Shown: positions 41,127 to 50,775, numbered from the stretch's first letter. The stretch is DNA of 64,000 nt from JAYPWI01 sp964629575 (GCA_964629575.1 CAZVUM010000001.1:1-64000); one strand, 5' to 3'. The notes: generated by a model not told the origin, from the sequence alone. Translations and numbers: made by a program.

Positions 41127-41510
41127 GTGAAGGTCACCCGCCTGTACACGGGCGACGATGGTCGCTCACATTTCGAGGACCTCGAGATCCCGTTGACCAC
41201 GATCGAGGGCGTGGGTCAGATGTCGGGCCGAATTCCGGCCGACTCGGTGTTCTTCCGCGATACCGCTGACGCGGGGCCCGATGTTTGGGACTTCCACGTC
41301 GCGCCGCGCCGGCAGTTCGTGATCCACCTCTCAGGGGTCGCGGAGATCGAGGTAGGCGACGGCACGAAACGTCGATTCGGGCCAGGCGAGCTGCTCCTCG
41401 CTGACGACACCACAGGCGAGGGTCACATCAGCCGCGAGATCGAGGGCCCGCGGCTGCAGATCTTCGTCCCCCTCGACGCGTCAGCCGACATCTCCGGCTG
41501 GCGCGGCTGA
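41127..41510 (+). CDS. Cupin-domain protein
   Basis: The 127-residue single-cupin protein starts at GTG, 2 bp after the VOC gene. The barrel carries WDFHVAPRRQFVIHLSG and FGPGELLLADDTTGEGH, giving candidate metal His residues, fewer than in classical cupin motifs. Small cupins in aromatic operons act as dioxygenases or regulators; no specific role is clear. GACGCGTCAG occurs near the end (41475). Confidence 0.75.
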   Translation: MKVTRLYTGDDGRSHFEDLEIPLTTIEGVGQMSGRIPADSVFFRDTADAGPDVWDFHVAPRRQFVIHLSGVAEIEVGDGTKRRFGPGELLLADDTTGEGHISREIEGPRLQIFVPLDASADISGWRG

Positions 41511-41568
41511 CGCACCGACCACGCGAGGCCACAGTGCTCACCTGCACATCACCGCGCACGGACCTGGC

Positions 41569-42116
41569 TGAGCGTGTCGCGACGCTTTTCGGCGCTACAT
41601 CGCCAAGGAGCCCATCGGCGTTGTCTTCGTGGTCGCGCCGTGGAACTACCCGTGCCTCACCGCGATCAACAGGATCGCCCCGGTGCTCGTCGCCGGAAAC
41701 GCCGTCGTGTTGAAGCACGCGACCCAGACTCTTCTTGCGGGCGAGCGTTTCGATGCCGCGGCTCGCGCAGCGGGCTTGCCCGACGGGCTGTTCTCGAACA
41801 TCCGCGCCGGCCATGGAACCGTTGCGGATCTGATCGCGTCGCGGTCGTTCGACTTCATCACACCGGCTCGGTGGGAGCGGGCGCGTCCAGCGAGCGTTCG
41901 GCGGCTGGCACGTTCACCTCGCTCTACGACGAGTTCGTCGAACGCTCGCTCGCGCTTGTGAACGACTACGTGCTCGGCGACCCGCTGGAGCACGAGTCGA
42001 CCCTCGGCCCGATGGCCCATGTGAGGTTCGCCGACGAGGTTCGCGCCCAAACCACCGAGGCGGTTGCAGCCGGCGCGACGGCCCTCATCGATGCCACGTT
42101 CCACCTCCGCCGCTGA
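41569..42116 (+). pseudogene. Aldehyde dehydrogenase pseudogene
   Basis: The plus strand reads RYIAKEPIGVVFVVAPWNYP...AAGLPDGLFSNIRAGHG...SFDFI, a clear ALDH N-half. A small deletion (TTCAC missing in the expected ITFTGSVG) shifts the frame. Another frame resumes TGSVGAG...AAGTFTSLYDEFVERSLALVNDYVLGDP. The segment that would hold the catalytic Glu and Cys is deleted, and both termini are missing. It is a non-functional remnant that once would have oxidised an aldehyde of the pathway. The 600-bp interval 41511-42131 holds nothing else that I can support. Confidence 0.85.
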
Positions 42117-42131
42117 GGCCGCGAAGAGACG

Positions 42132-43262
42132 TCAACCCCGCGGGATGTGTGGCAACACCTTCTCCGCGAATTGCTCCATCGAGTACATCGCCTTGTCGTG
42201 GGGCATGTCGCCGATCTGGAACCAGGCGAGCAGCTTGCCCGCGCCCGCCTCTTCCATGTTGCGCACGAGGCGCTCGCCGACCTGTTCGGCCGTTCCGACC
42301 AGCGGCTCGCCCGCCGACAGAGCCGGACCGCCGGCGCCGGACATTTCCCGGGCGATCTCCAGACGGGTGCGGTAGGAGCTCGCCGCGGTGTACCCGGGCG
42401 GGAAGAAGGTGGGAAGCGGCAGCGTGAAGCAGCGCTCCTGGAAATAGCGGACGTGCGGCTCGAGCGAGGCCATGGCGGCCTCCTCCCCATCCGGGTGGAT
42501 GTGCACGACCGACGTGAGGCCGAATTGCTCGGGTCCCGCGGTGTAGCCGAACCCTTCGGCGTACTCCCGGTACTTGCCGTAGAACTGTTTGAGCCGCTCC
42601 ATCGGAACGAACGTGCATGCGAGCGGGTAGCGGCGCTCGGCGGCCCACTCGAGTGTTTCAGCCGACCCCTGCGAAGGCACGAAGATTGGGGGGTGCGGCT
42701 GCTGCAGTGGGCGTGGCCACACGTTGACGTACCGGAACTGGAAGTGCTCGCCGTCCCAGTTGAATGGTCCCGGATCCGTCCACGCCTTGAGGATCAGATC
42801 GTGCGCTTCGAAGAACATGTCGCGCGACCGGGTGGGGTCCATGTTGAGGGAGTGGTACTCGGCGCCGATGCCACGAACGAAGCCGGAGAGAATCCGGCCG
42901 CCGGACATGACGTCGAGCATCGCGACCTCTTCTGCGACGCGCAGCGGGTTGTCGCGCAATGCGATTCCGTTGCCCAAGATGGCGATCTTGGCCCGGCTGG
43001 TGCGGCTGACGAGGGCGGCAGCCATGATGTTGGGCGACGGCATGAGCCCGTAGGCGTTCTGGTGATGTTCGTTGACGCAGATGGCGTCGAACCCGGCTTC
43101 ATCTGCGAAGACGAGCTGGTCGAGGTACTCGCCATACAGCTGCTGGCCGAGTTCGGGGTCGTACTCGCTGTTGGGGTAGACGACCCATGCCGACGTGTAC
43201 TTCTCGACGACGTCGGGGTCGATCTTGGGCCAGGGCATGAGGTGGAAGGCGTAGATCTCCAC
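42132..43262 (-). CDS. LLM-class flavin/F420-dependent oxidoreductase
   Basis: The 376-residue luciferase-like TIM barrel has the substrate region FDAICVNEHHQNAYG near residue 68, the AILGNGIALRDNPLRVAEEVAMLDVMSGGR signature and a GAEYHSLNMDPTRSR stretch. The cofactor (FMN or F420) cannot be told from sequence. GTG 43262 has a GAGGAG Shine-Dalgarno and lies 1 bp from the hydrolase stop, the end of a three-gene run. It may be a monooxygenase acting on an aromatic or aliphatic side chain. Confidence 0.87.
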   Translation of the reverse strand: MEIYAFHLMPWPKIDPDVVEKYTSAWVVYPNSEYDPELGQQLYGEYLDQLVFADEAGFDAICVNEHHQNAYGLMPSPNIMAAALVSRTSRAKIAILGNGIALRDNPLRVAEEVAMLDVMSGGRILSGFVRGIGAEYHSLNMDPTRSRDMFFEAHDLILKAWTDPGPFNWDGEHFQFRYVNVWPRPLQQPHPPIFVPSQGSAETLEWAAERRYPLACTFVPMERLKQFYGKYREYAEGFGYTAGPEQFGLTSVVHIHPDGEEAAMASLEPHVRYFQERCFTLPLPTFFPPGYTAASSYRTRLEIAREMSGAGGPALSAGEPLVGTAEQVGERLVRNMEEAGAGKLLAWFQIGDMPHDKAMYSMEQFAEKVLPHIPRG

Positions 43263-43263
43263 G

Positions 43264-44031
43264 TCAGATCTCCTCTCGCTCACCATGCAGCTTCACCGCG
43301 GCGGCGACGACGGCGGCAGGAGCGTCGATCGTCACCATGTGGCCCGCTTCGGGAACCACCTCGAACGGCGCGCCCAAGATCTCGGCGACGCGCCGCCCGT
43401 GCTCGGGCGGAAGCAACCGGTCGCCGGCCCCCCACACGACGACGGCCGGACAGTCGACCTGGTGAAGGCGCCGCTGCAGGCGCTTGTCGTAGGGGCGTTC
43501 CCACATGAGGCGGGCCTGCGCGGCGAGCTCGACCCACAGGTCGGTCGCAGCGTCGATGTCGCCGGTCAGGGGGTCGACCACAGACCCGTCGATGGACTCG
43601 GCCAGGTACCCGAGTGCCTCGGGAGCCTGCTTGATGAAGATGTCCGGCATGGGCTCGTCGGGCCGGAGCCCGAGGGTGCCAACGGTCAGCAACGCACCGA
43701 CGAGATCGGGACGGTGCGCTGCGAGGTCGAGGGCCATCCAGCCACCGAGGCTGACGCCTACAACAAGCGGGCGCTCGAGTTCGAGGGCCCTCAGCAGCCC
43801 GGCGTTGTGGAAGGTGATGTCGGTGACATCGTGGACCCAGGCGGGAATCTCCTCGCCGCCGAACCCGGGGTGGATCGGGGCATAGACGGTGAAATGCTCG
43901 GCGAGGCGGTCGTGGATCTCCGACCATGCCGACGTGTTGGCCTCACCGTGCAGGAACACGAGGGGCGGCCCCTCGCCGCCGACGTGGACGCGAGCCTGGT
44001 AGTCGATGACCGAGACGTCGACTGTCTTCAT
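43264..44031 (-). CDS. Alpha/beta hydrolase (1)
   Basis: The 255-residue hydrolase has FLHGEANTSAW (oxyanion), GVSLGGWMAL (nucleophile Ser) and the catalytic His in PEAGHMVTID; the acid is in WGAGDRLLPP. Meta-cleavage product hydrolases look like this, and the aromatic context supports that reading, though other esterases are possible. Its ATG overlaps the upstream hydrolase stop by 4 bases (ATGA). Confidence 0.85.
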   Translation of the reverse strand: MKTVDVSVIDYQARVHVGGEGPPLVFLHGEANTSAWSEIHDRLAEHFTVYAPIHPGFGGEEIPAWVHDVTDITFHNAGLLRALELERPLVVGVSLGGWMALDLAAHRPDLVGALLTVGTLGLRPDEPMPDIFIKQAPEALGYLAESIDGSVVDPLTGDIDAATDLWVELAAQARLMWERPYDKRLQRRLHQVDCPAVVVWGAGDRLLPPEHGRRVAEILGAPFEVVPEAGHMVTIDAPAAVVAAAVKLHGEREEI

Positions 44032-44777
44032 CGGGACTCGACCGTCTCCAGCCACTTGGCGATCATGTCTGCCCCTCGGGTGGGGTCTTCGCACATCCAC
44101 CAGTGCCCGAGACCCTCGAGCATTGCGACCTCTGCGCTCGCCCGCTCAGCGGTCTTGCGGGCCAGGGCTTCGCCGCCGGTGTAGTGATCTTCGGTGGCGA
44201 TCACGACCAGGCCGGGGTTGACAGCAGCCTCGCCGAGTCGTTCGCCGAGTTCGGCCATCACGGGTTGCGCGGCGCTGCGGTAGAGCGGAACGATGCACGC
44301 CGCCATGTCCTCGTTGACGTGTGGCGCGACCTGTGCCGCGACGACTTCGCCCATCCCGAGTCCGCGGAACATCGCCGCGATGTCCTCCGTAGGCGTCGCG
44401 GCCATTCCGGCGACGATCGCCTCGCCGTCGGGCCCCTGCCACCCTTGGGCTGCGTCGTGCCACTCATACTCGGCGTTGAAGCATCCTGCGATGTCGGTGC
44501 ACCAGCTGCGGATGAGGTCCGGCCGTTCGATCGCGACACGCATCACGTGGCCGCCGCCCCAGTCGTGCCCGATGAGGTCGGTCGGACCGTCGAGCTGTTC
44601 GAGTTCGGCCACCAACCAGGCCAGGTACTCATCGCTCGCGGCACCGAATCCCTCCGGAATCGGGGCGCCGAAACCTGGTGGCGACAACGCGATGACGTCG
44701 TCTCGGCCGAGTTCGGTCCGCATGGGACCCCAGATGGCGTCGGTCTCGGGATTCCCGTGAACCAGTACGACAGACAT
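44028..44777 (-). CDS. Alpha/beta hydrolase (2)
   Basis: The 249-residue protein has VLVHGNPET, the elbow GHDWGGGHV with Asp as nucleophile (so epoxide hydrolase or haloalkane dehalogenase-like), and a late His in LEGLGHWWMCEDP. The Asp makes it different from its neighbour. ATG 44777 was chosen where the hydrolase begins; the frame runs on upstream only as a shadow. It heads the run of two hydrolases and the LLM enzyme. Confidence 0.85.
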   Translation of the reverse strand: MSVVLVHGNPETDAIWGPMRTELGRDDVIALSPPGFGAPIPEGFGAASDEYLAWLVAELEQLDGPTDLIGHDWGGGHVMRVAIERPDLIRSWCTDIAGCFNAEYEWHDAAQGWQGPDGEAIVAGMAATPTEDIAAMFRGLGMGEVVAAQVAPHVNEDMAACIVPLYRSAAQPVMAELGERLGEAAVNPGLVVIATEDHYTGGEALARKTAERASAEVAMLEGLGHWWMCEDPTRGADMIAKWLETVESR

Positions 44778-44884
44778 GGCGGCCCCCTCGCTGCGCTGTG
44801 CTCGTTGGGGGTGACGGTAGCTGGTGTGTCCTGCGGACGCCCCGACGCCACGGGTTTGGGTGTCTCGACGCTGACCGCAGGCGC

Positions 44885-45379
44885 TCAGCCCTGCGGTGGC
44901 GGGCGCTCTTTGGCCAGGTCCTCGACGACTTCGGCGTTGGGCAGCGCGGAGAGACCGCGGGGCGGCAGGTAGAGCTTGCGGTCGCGGGAGCCGCCGCCCA
45001 CGATCACCTTCTCGCAAGCCATCACCCGTGCGTCGATCCACAGCGGGAGATCCGCTGGCAGGCCGAACGGGGTCACGCCGCCCAGCGTCATGCCGGTGAT
45101 GTCGGCGGTTTCGTCCGGCGGAGCGAATGAGGCCTTCTTCACCCCGAGGCGCTTGCGGACCACCTTGTTGACGTCCACCTGAGTGGTCGCGAGGACCATG
45201 CACATCGCGTACACCCGGGGGTCGCTCTTGCCGACCACCATGATGGCGTTCGCCGACTCGTCCATCCGATAGCCGTAGTGCTCGCAGAACTCCGCTGTGT
45301 CGGCGAGCTCGGGGTCGCAGTCGATCACCTGGTGCTCGACACCAGTGGCGTCGGCGGCCGCGAGAACGGGATCGGTCAC
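44885..45379 (-). CDS. YbaK/ProX-type aminoacyl-tRNA deacylase
   Basis: The 164-residue YbaK-fold protein has the active-site Lys region VVRKRLGVKKASFAPP and the GGVTPFGLP loop near residues 100-108. Such proteins clear mischarged tRNA-Pro or tRNA-Cys in trans. Position alone gives no pathway link; it lies 107 bp upstream of the hydrolase run and 122 bp from the pilus genes. Confidence 0.85.
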   Translation of the reverse strand: MTDPVLAAADATGVEHQVIDCDPELADTAEFCEHYGYRMDESANAIMVVGKSDPRVYAMCMVLATTQVDVNKVVRKRLGVKKASFAPPDETADITGMTLGGVTPFGLPADLPLWIDARVMACEKVIVGGGSRDRKLYLPPRGLSALPNAEVVEDLAKERPPPQG

Positions 45380-45501
45380 CAGAAGAAGATAGCGAGAAGT
45401 CGTTTGAAATTTTTAGAAAGCTCTCATGTTTCTCATTCTCGATGCCGTTCAACGGGTCTCGGGCGAGGGCCGAGCATCGCGAAATCCGAAAGGGGGACGC
45501 C

Positions 45502-45876
45502 ATGCCATGGCGCGAAAGGGGTGGCGACGACGGCGCCGCGGCAGCCGAGTTCGCGCTGGTCTTGCCGCTTCTCAGTCTTCTGATTTTTGGTGTCGTCGAG
45601 TTCGGCCAGGCGTTCTATCGGTACCAGGCGGTGCAGTCGGCGGCGCGCGAAGGCGCGCGAGTCGGTGCGGTGGAGCCGGGAGCGGAGTGCGCTCGCGTCA
45701 CGCAGAGCCTCGAGACCGCGAGCGTAGGGACGGCGAGTTGCACTGTCGTAGCGAGCTGCCCAGGTGATCGCGTGATCATCGAAGTCAGCGCCACCGAGTC
45801 CATCGACATCCCACTACTCGGAAGTCGCAATGCGGACCTCACGTCGCGAGCGGAGTTTCGATGCGAGACCGGGTGA
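45502..45876 (+). CDS. TadE-family pilus assembly protein
   Basis: The 124-residue pseudopilin-like protein has the TadE motif GAAAAEFALVLPLLSLLIFGVVEFGQAF, a single membrane helix with conserved Glu. A short Cys-bearing domain follows. Such proteins are minor pilins of the Tad (Flp) secretion system. ATG 45502 follows an AGGGGGA Shine-Dalgarno. The core Tad ATPase and platform genes are not in this window. It overlaps TadG by 16 bp. Confidence 0.87.
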   Translation: MPWRERGGDDGAAAAEFALVLPLLSLLIFGVVEFGQAFYRYQAVQSAAREGARVGAVEPGAECARVTQSLETASVGTASCTVVASCPGDRVIIEVSATESIDIPLLGSRNADLTSRAEFRCETG

Positions 45877-46841
45877 AGGACGAGAGCGGCGTTGTCTCGG
45901 TGTTGGTTGCCGCAGCGATCCTGGCGCTCGTGGGCTTCCTGGCGCTTGTCGTCGACATGGGCGCGGTCTATGTCGCCAAGCGTGAGCTCAGCCAGGCCAG
46001 CGATGCTGCAGCGCTCGCAGCGGCGCAGGAGGTCGCCCGCGGATCTGCGGGATGTCCGGCGGTGGCGTTGGACTACCTCACTGCCAACTCGCCGGAGGCT
46101 CAGCTCGAGGACTGTCAACACGATGCCATCGACCCGTATGACAACAATCCTTACGACAACGACCGCGAGGTCGAGGTCATTGCGACCCGCGACGTTCCCC
46201 TGATGTTTGCGGCCATCCTCGGGCGCAACACGGTCACAATCCGTGCCGCAAGCGAGGCGGAGTTCGGGCCGCTGCGCTCGTCCACCGGGCTACGACCGTT
46301 CGGCCTCTGTACAGCGAGCCCGGCCTTCCTGGCGTGGCAGGCGTCTGGTCATTCCAGCACGCAGGTGTTCAGGGTCAGCTACACCAAGGCCTCGCCTCAG
46401 GACTGCGGGACCGCTGTGCCGGGAAACTGGGGTCTGCTGGACTTCGATGGGGGGTCGAACTCAACCAACACACTCCGATCCTGGGTCATCGACGGCTATC
46501 CGGGCGTGGTTTCGGTTCCCGCATGGCACGACGGCGACCCGGGAGCGTTCTCGAACGCACTTGACATCCACACCATTGTCGGGGAAACGGTCTACCTGCC
46601 TGTCTTTGACGTCGCGACCGGCAGTGGTGCCAACTCCTCGTTCCACGTCGAGGGCATCGTGGCGGTGACGATCGTCGGCTATCAGGCGACCGGCTCGCAA
46701 GCCAGCCGCTACCTCGACCTGCGGTTCGAGAGCCATGTCATCTCAGGGGACTGTTGCGACGATGAAGCAGGTGCTCTGTTGAACACCGGCTTGCTAGGTA
46801 TCCGTCTCTGCGAGCTGGACGATGCGGGTCACTGCGACTGA
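45861..46841 (+). CDS. TadG-like pilus protein
   Basis: The 326-residue protein starts DESGVVSVLVAAAILALVGFLALVVDMGAVYVAKRELSQASDAAALAAA, the TadG/TadE-like membrane anchor plus the AADAAALA motif. The long extracytoplasmic part has several Cys and is otherwise unique. It overlaps the TadE gene and probably stabilises the pilus at the surface. The nearby HyuAB gene is convergent, 25 bp away. Confidence 0.82.
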   Translation: MRDRVKDESGVVSVLVAAAILALVGFLALVVDMGAVYVAKRELSQASDAAALAAAQEVARGSAGCPAVALDYLTANSPEAQLEDCQHDAIDPYDNNPYDNDREVEVIATRDVPLMFAAILGRNTVTIRAASEAEFGPLRSSTGLRPFGLCTASPAFLAWQASGHSSTQVFRVSYTKASPQDCGTAVPGNWGLLDFDGGSNSTNTLRSWVIDGYPGVVSVPAWHDGDPGAFSNALDIHTIVGETVYLPVFDVATGSGANSSFHVEGIVAVTIVGYQATGSQASRYLDLRFESHVISGDCCDDEAGALLNTGLLGIRLCELDDAGHCD

Positions 46842-46866
46842 TCGACCGCGGTGAGAAGGGAATCGT

Positions 46867-49800
46867 TCATCGGTCACCTCGGGCTCGTGCGGTTGCCGCG
46901 TCATCGACGGCTCGCCCGTCGTCGGCGATCACGACGCCATAGTCCCGAGCAGCGGCCTCCGCAGACAGGATCTCGTCCCGCACGTCGCGCAGGACCAGCG
47001 ATGGTTCGCGGGTGAGCGGGTCGCCCCAGCCGCCGCCGCCCGGTGTTTCGGCGATCATTCGAGCGGGGCCGAGGCGCGTGACCCCGTACTTCGGCGGCTC
47101 GAACATCGGGCCGTCGGCATTCTCGTCGACGGGGGCGATCCACTCATGGCCGACACCGCCGGTGCCGCCACCCTGGACGCCATGCCCCGATGCCGTGTGA
47201 AGGCCTTCGGCTCGGAACGACCAGATCGCCGGTTCGAGGATGTCGGCCTCATAGCGGACGCCGGTTCCTCCCCGGTGCGCTCCCGGTCCTGCGTTGTCGG
47301 TGAGCTGCTCGTGGCGGACGTAACGAACCGGGTACTGCTGCTCGTGGAATTCCAGGTTGGGCATGTCGAGGCCACCGAGGCTGATGAGGTGGCCCATCTG
47401 AACGAAACCGTCGCGTTCGGCCGTGGCGCCGGGCGTCCCCATCGCATGCCACTGGTACATGACCCATGTGGTCCCGTCGTCCCGCTTGCCGGCGACATGT
47501 CCATGCATGGTCTTCGACCATGCTGCGCACGCCCGATCCGGGGCCGCTTGGGCCAACGCCTGCCACACCGCGATCACGATCTCGTGGGCCACATAGACGG
47601 TGTTCATCGTCATCGGGGCAGGCGGGCGGGCGTTGACGATCGTGCCTTCGGGGGCGATCACCGTGAGGCCTCGGTACGTGCCCTCGTTGCGGGGAATCGA
47701 CGTGTCGAAGAACGATGACACAGCCAGGAACGCTGACGAGTAAGTGTTGGCCAGCGAGCTGTTCTTGAATCCGTCGATCTGGGGATCGGACCCCGAGAAG
47801 TCGAGGGTCATCTCGTCGCCGTTGACGGTGAGCTCGACCCGCACCGCGATGTCGGTGGTGACGAAGCAGTCGTTGTCGCTGTGGTCCTCGCCGAAATAGA
47901 CCCCGTTCGGGAGCTCGGCGACCGCAGCGCGCATCCGCCGGTCGGCATGATCGAGGACGCCGTCGAGATACCGCAAGTACGGATCCACGCCGAGTTCGTC
48001 GACGAGCGCCGAGACCCGCTCGGCACCGATCTGGGTCGAGCCCATCATCGCCAGCAGGTCACCGTCGAGCAGTTCGGGTGTTCTGCAGTTGATGAGCAGA
48101 AGTTCCCAGAGGTCGTCTCGCACGACGCCCTTCTCGACCAACTTCAGCACCGGCAGCCGGATTCCCTCCTGCCAGATCTCGGTCGCCTCGGGGTTGTAGG
48201 TCCCGGCGAGGCCCCCGCCGATGTCGCTCTGATGGGCCCGGTTGCAGCAGAACCCGGCGATGACGGGATTCTCGTCGCCGACGAACACCGGCCGTGCGAT
48301 GACCCAGTCGGGCAGGTGGTTGCCGCCCGCCACATACGGGTCGGACAGCAGGAAGATGTCGCCGGGCTCGATCCGACCGGCGAAGCGACCCAGGAGTGCG
48401 CGAACTGCGAAACCGCCGCCTCCCGTGTGGATCGGGATGCCGTCGGCGTTGGCGACGAGGGTTCCATCTGGAGTGGTGATGAAGCAGCTGAAGTCGTGGC
48501 TCTGGCTGAAGATCGTGCTCCGAGCCGTCCGCGTCATCACCCAACCCATGTGCTTGCTGACCTGATCGAGCCGGTTCTGCATCAGGGCCAGCACAATCGG
48601 ATCGAGGCTGGTTTCGGACCCAGAGCCGTCGTCGACTCGCGCGCCGGCTCCATCTGTTTCCACCGCCGACACAGCATCAGCGAGGGTCAGCATGAAGTCA
48701 CCGTTGGGGTGGACCTCCAGCACATCGCCCGGCCGAACGACGACGGTGGTGGTCAACTCCTCGATGATCGCGGGGCCCTCGACGCGATGACCTGGGCGGG
48801 CCAGCGCCCCATCGAACACGGGGGTGTCGCGCCAGCCGAACTCGTCGTGCCACACCCGCCGCGTCTCCAGGGGCTCCAGCGCGTCCGAGGTTGAACCACC
48901 TCCGACCAGGCGTACAGAACCAGTGGAGCCACGGGCGATCAGGCGCAGCGACGAGACCATGATCGTGCCGCCATCCTGCACGTGGCCATACAGCCGCTGG
49001 TACTCCGCTTCGAAAGCCGCGCGGACCGTCGCCCGTTCGACTTCGCCGGCCGGAACGCGGACCTTGATGCTCCACAGCTGGCCGGGGTGGTGGAGCTCCA
49101 GCTCGTGGGTGAGCGTGACGTCGCTCGGCTCGAACCCTTCGTGGCCCATGACCTCATGTGCTTGCGCCTCGAGCTCCCCGAACGCGCCGTGGAGACGATT
49201 TGGGTCGAGTTGGTCGAGCGACCCGATGAGGACTCGCGTGAAGTCCTGGCGGACATCTGCATGCAGCATTCCGATCGCGCAGAGGGCGCCCGCGTCGCGG
49301 GGGATGTACACCCGCCGGCAGCCGAGACCGTTGGCGACCGATGCGCCGTGCATCGGGCCCGCACCGCCGGCCGCCGCGAGCGTGAAACGGCGCGGCGAGT
49401 GCCCGCGTTCGATCGAGATGTGCTCGACGGCCGACAGGAGGTGCTGTTCGACGAGCTCGACGATTCCGGCCGCGGCTTCGTGGACCGTCATGCCGAGCGG
49501 CGTCGCCACGTGCTCTTCGACGGCGGCGGTCGCTGCATCGAGGTCGAGATCCAGCGTGCCTCCCGACGATTTGCCGGGGCGCAGTCGACCGAGCACCAGC
49601 TGAGCGTCGGTGACGGTGGGAAGGGTGCCGCCTCGGCGATAGCAGGCGGGTCCGGGGTCGGCGCCTGCGCCTTCGGGCCCCACGTACAGCATCCCGGCGC
49701 CGTCGACGCCGGCGATGGTGCCGCCGCCTGCGCCGATGGTGTGGATGTCGATGGCGGGCGACGACACGTGGTAGCCGGCGATGTCGATGTCGTCTTTGGT

Positions 49801-50775
49801 GTCGACCTCGCGGTTGGACATGAGCAGCACGTCGCAGGACGTTCCGCCGATCTCCATGGAGATGACGTTGCCCTCATCGCCTGCGTCGACACCGGCGTCG
49901 TCGATGGCGCGGCTGTAGAGGTTGAGGGCGCCGACGGCGGCTGCGGGCCCCGACAGCAGCAGGTTGACGGGTCGGTCAGCGAGTTGGCCGACCGACGCTG
50001 CTCCGCCGTTGGACTGCACGAGCAGGAGCGGATTGGCCAGGCCGAGCTGGCCGAGTTCGGTCTCGAGCGAACGGAGGTAGGCCACGATGCGTGGCGACAG
50101 CGCGGCGTTGATGACCGCTGTGGAGGTGCGCTCGTACTCGCCCATCAAGGGGGACGTGGCCGCCGAGGTGCTGATCCACTCACCGTCCCAGCGGTCTCGT
50201 AGTGCAGCGGCCACCGCCTGCTCGTGGCGGTCATCGACGTAGCTGTTCATGAGGGCCACGGCGATGGCTTCGACGCCGTCGGCGGCAAAGATCTCGAGGA
50301 TGTCGTCGAGGCCGCTCAGGTCGAGTTCGGCGTGCTCGGTGCCGTCGGCGTCGATTCGACCCGGAAGCGAGCGGCGGAGATAGCGGGGAACGAGGACCGG
50401 CGAGAAGGGCGCCCGATGGTTCCACTGGTCCGTGCGCAGGCCCCTCCGGATCTCGAGGCTGTCGCGGAACCCGTCGGTGGTGATCAACCCGACCGTCGCA
50501 CCCTTGCCTTCGAGGATCGTGTTGGTGGCGACGGTCGAGCCGTGAACGAAGAGCGAGCAATCGGCCAGCACCGCCTCGGTCGGCATGCCGAGGTCGACGG
50601 CGACCCGTTCGACCGCAGCGAGAACCCCGCGGCTCGGATCGCTCGGGACCGAGGGAACCTTGGCCACCCATGTGGCTCCGGTGTCGTCGGCGAGGACGAG
50701 GTCGGTGAAGGTCCCGCCGACGTCGACCCCGATGCGCCACGGCGCCGTCGGTGTACCCGGGCTGGCAGTGTTCAT
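46867..50775 (-). CDS. HyuA-HyuB fusion (hydantoinase / 5-oxoprolinase-like)
   Basis: The 1302-residue protein joins an ATP-dependent HyuA domain (about 1-680: VDVGGTFTDLVL phosphate loop, FVHGSTVATNTILEG, MEIGGTSCDVLL, AAGGAGPMHG) to HyuB (about 735-1290: TRTARSTIFSQSHDFSCFI, GGFA/NHLPDWV, FKNSSLANTYS, GGGGWGDP). Usually these are separate subunits; a single chain is found in some eukaryotic and bacterial 5-oxoprolinases. It may open hydantoins or pyroglutamate or carboxylate ketones. ATG 50775 begins the conserved sequence, and the frame is open upstream as a shadow. Confidence 0.9.
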   Translation of the reverse strand: MNTASPGTPTAPWRIGVDVGGTFTDLVLADDTGATWVAKVPSVPSDPSRGVLAAVERVAVDLGMPTEAVLADCSLFVHGSTVATNTILEGKGATVGLITTDGFRDSLEIRRGLRTDQWNHRAPFSPVLVPRYLRRSLPGRIDADGTEHAELDLSGLDDILEIFAADGVEAIAVALMNSYVDDRHEQAVAAALRDRWDGEWISTSAATSPLMGEYERTSTAVINAALSPRIVAYLRSLETELGQLGLANPLLLVQSNGGAASVGQLADRPVNLLLSGPAAAVGALNLYSRAIDDAGVDAGDEGNVISMEIGGTSCDVLLMSNREVDTKDDIDIAGYHVSSPAIDIHTIGAGGGTIAGVDGAGMLYVGPEGAGADPGPACYRRGGTLPTVTDAQLVLGRLRPGKSSGGTLDLDLDAATAAVEEHVATPLGMTVHEAAAGIVELVEQHLLSAVEHISIERGHSPRRFTLAAAGGAGPMHGASVANGLGCRRVYIPRDAGALCAIGMLHADVRQDFTRVLIGSLDQLDPNRLHGAFGELEAQAHEVMGHEGFEPSDVTLTHELELHHPGQLWSIKVRVPAGEVERATVRAAFEAEYQRLYGHVQDGGTIMVSSLRLIARGSTGSVRLVGGGSTSDALEPLETRRVWHDEFGWRDTPVFDGALARPGHRVEGPAIIEELTTTVVVRPGDVLEVHPNGDFMLTLADAVSAVETDGAGARVDDGSGSETSLDPIVLALMQNRLDQVSKHMGWVMTRTARSTIFSQSHDFSCFITTPDGTLVANADGIPIHTGGGGFAVRALLGRFAGRIEPGDIFLLSDPYVAGGNHLPDWVIARPVFVGDENPVIAGFCCNRAHQSDIGGGLAGTYNPEATEIWQEGIRLPVLKLVEKGVVRDDLWELLLINCRTPELLDGDLLAMMGSTQIGAERVSALVDELGVDPYLRYLDGVLDHADRRMRAAVAELPNGVYFGEDHSDNDCFVTTDIAVRVELTVNGDEMTLDFSGSDPQIDGFKNSSLANTYSSAFLAVSSFFDTSIPRNEGTYRGLTVIAPEGTIVNARPPAPMTMNTVYVAHEIVIAVWQALAQAAPDRACAAWSKTMHGHVAGKRDDGTTWVMYQWHAMGTPGATAERDGFVQMGHLISLGGLDMPNLEFHEQQYPVRYVRHEQLTDNAGPGAHRGGTGVRYEADILEPAIWSFRAEGLHTASGHGVQGGGTGGVGHEWIAPVDENADGPMFEPPKYGVTRLGPARMIAETPGGGGWGDPLTREPSLVLRDVRDEILSAEAAARDYGVVIADDGRAVDDAATARARGDR

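Larger units (their letters stand above)
38188..41484. repeat. Cluster of the palindrome CTGACGCGTCAG and its core
   Basis: Perfect 12-mers occur at 38188, 39339 and 39661. Truncated copies (ACGCGTCAG or GCGCGTCAG) occur at about 39415, 39481, 39860, 40254, 40473 and 41475, mostly inside genes and sometimes read as Asp-Ala-Ser. I noticed very few elsewhere in the window (one related site at 16146). This could be a region-specific composition signature or a protein-binding site. Confidence 0.5.
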
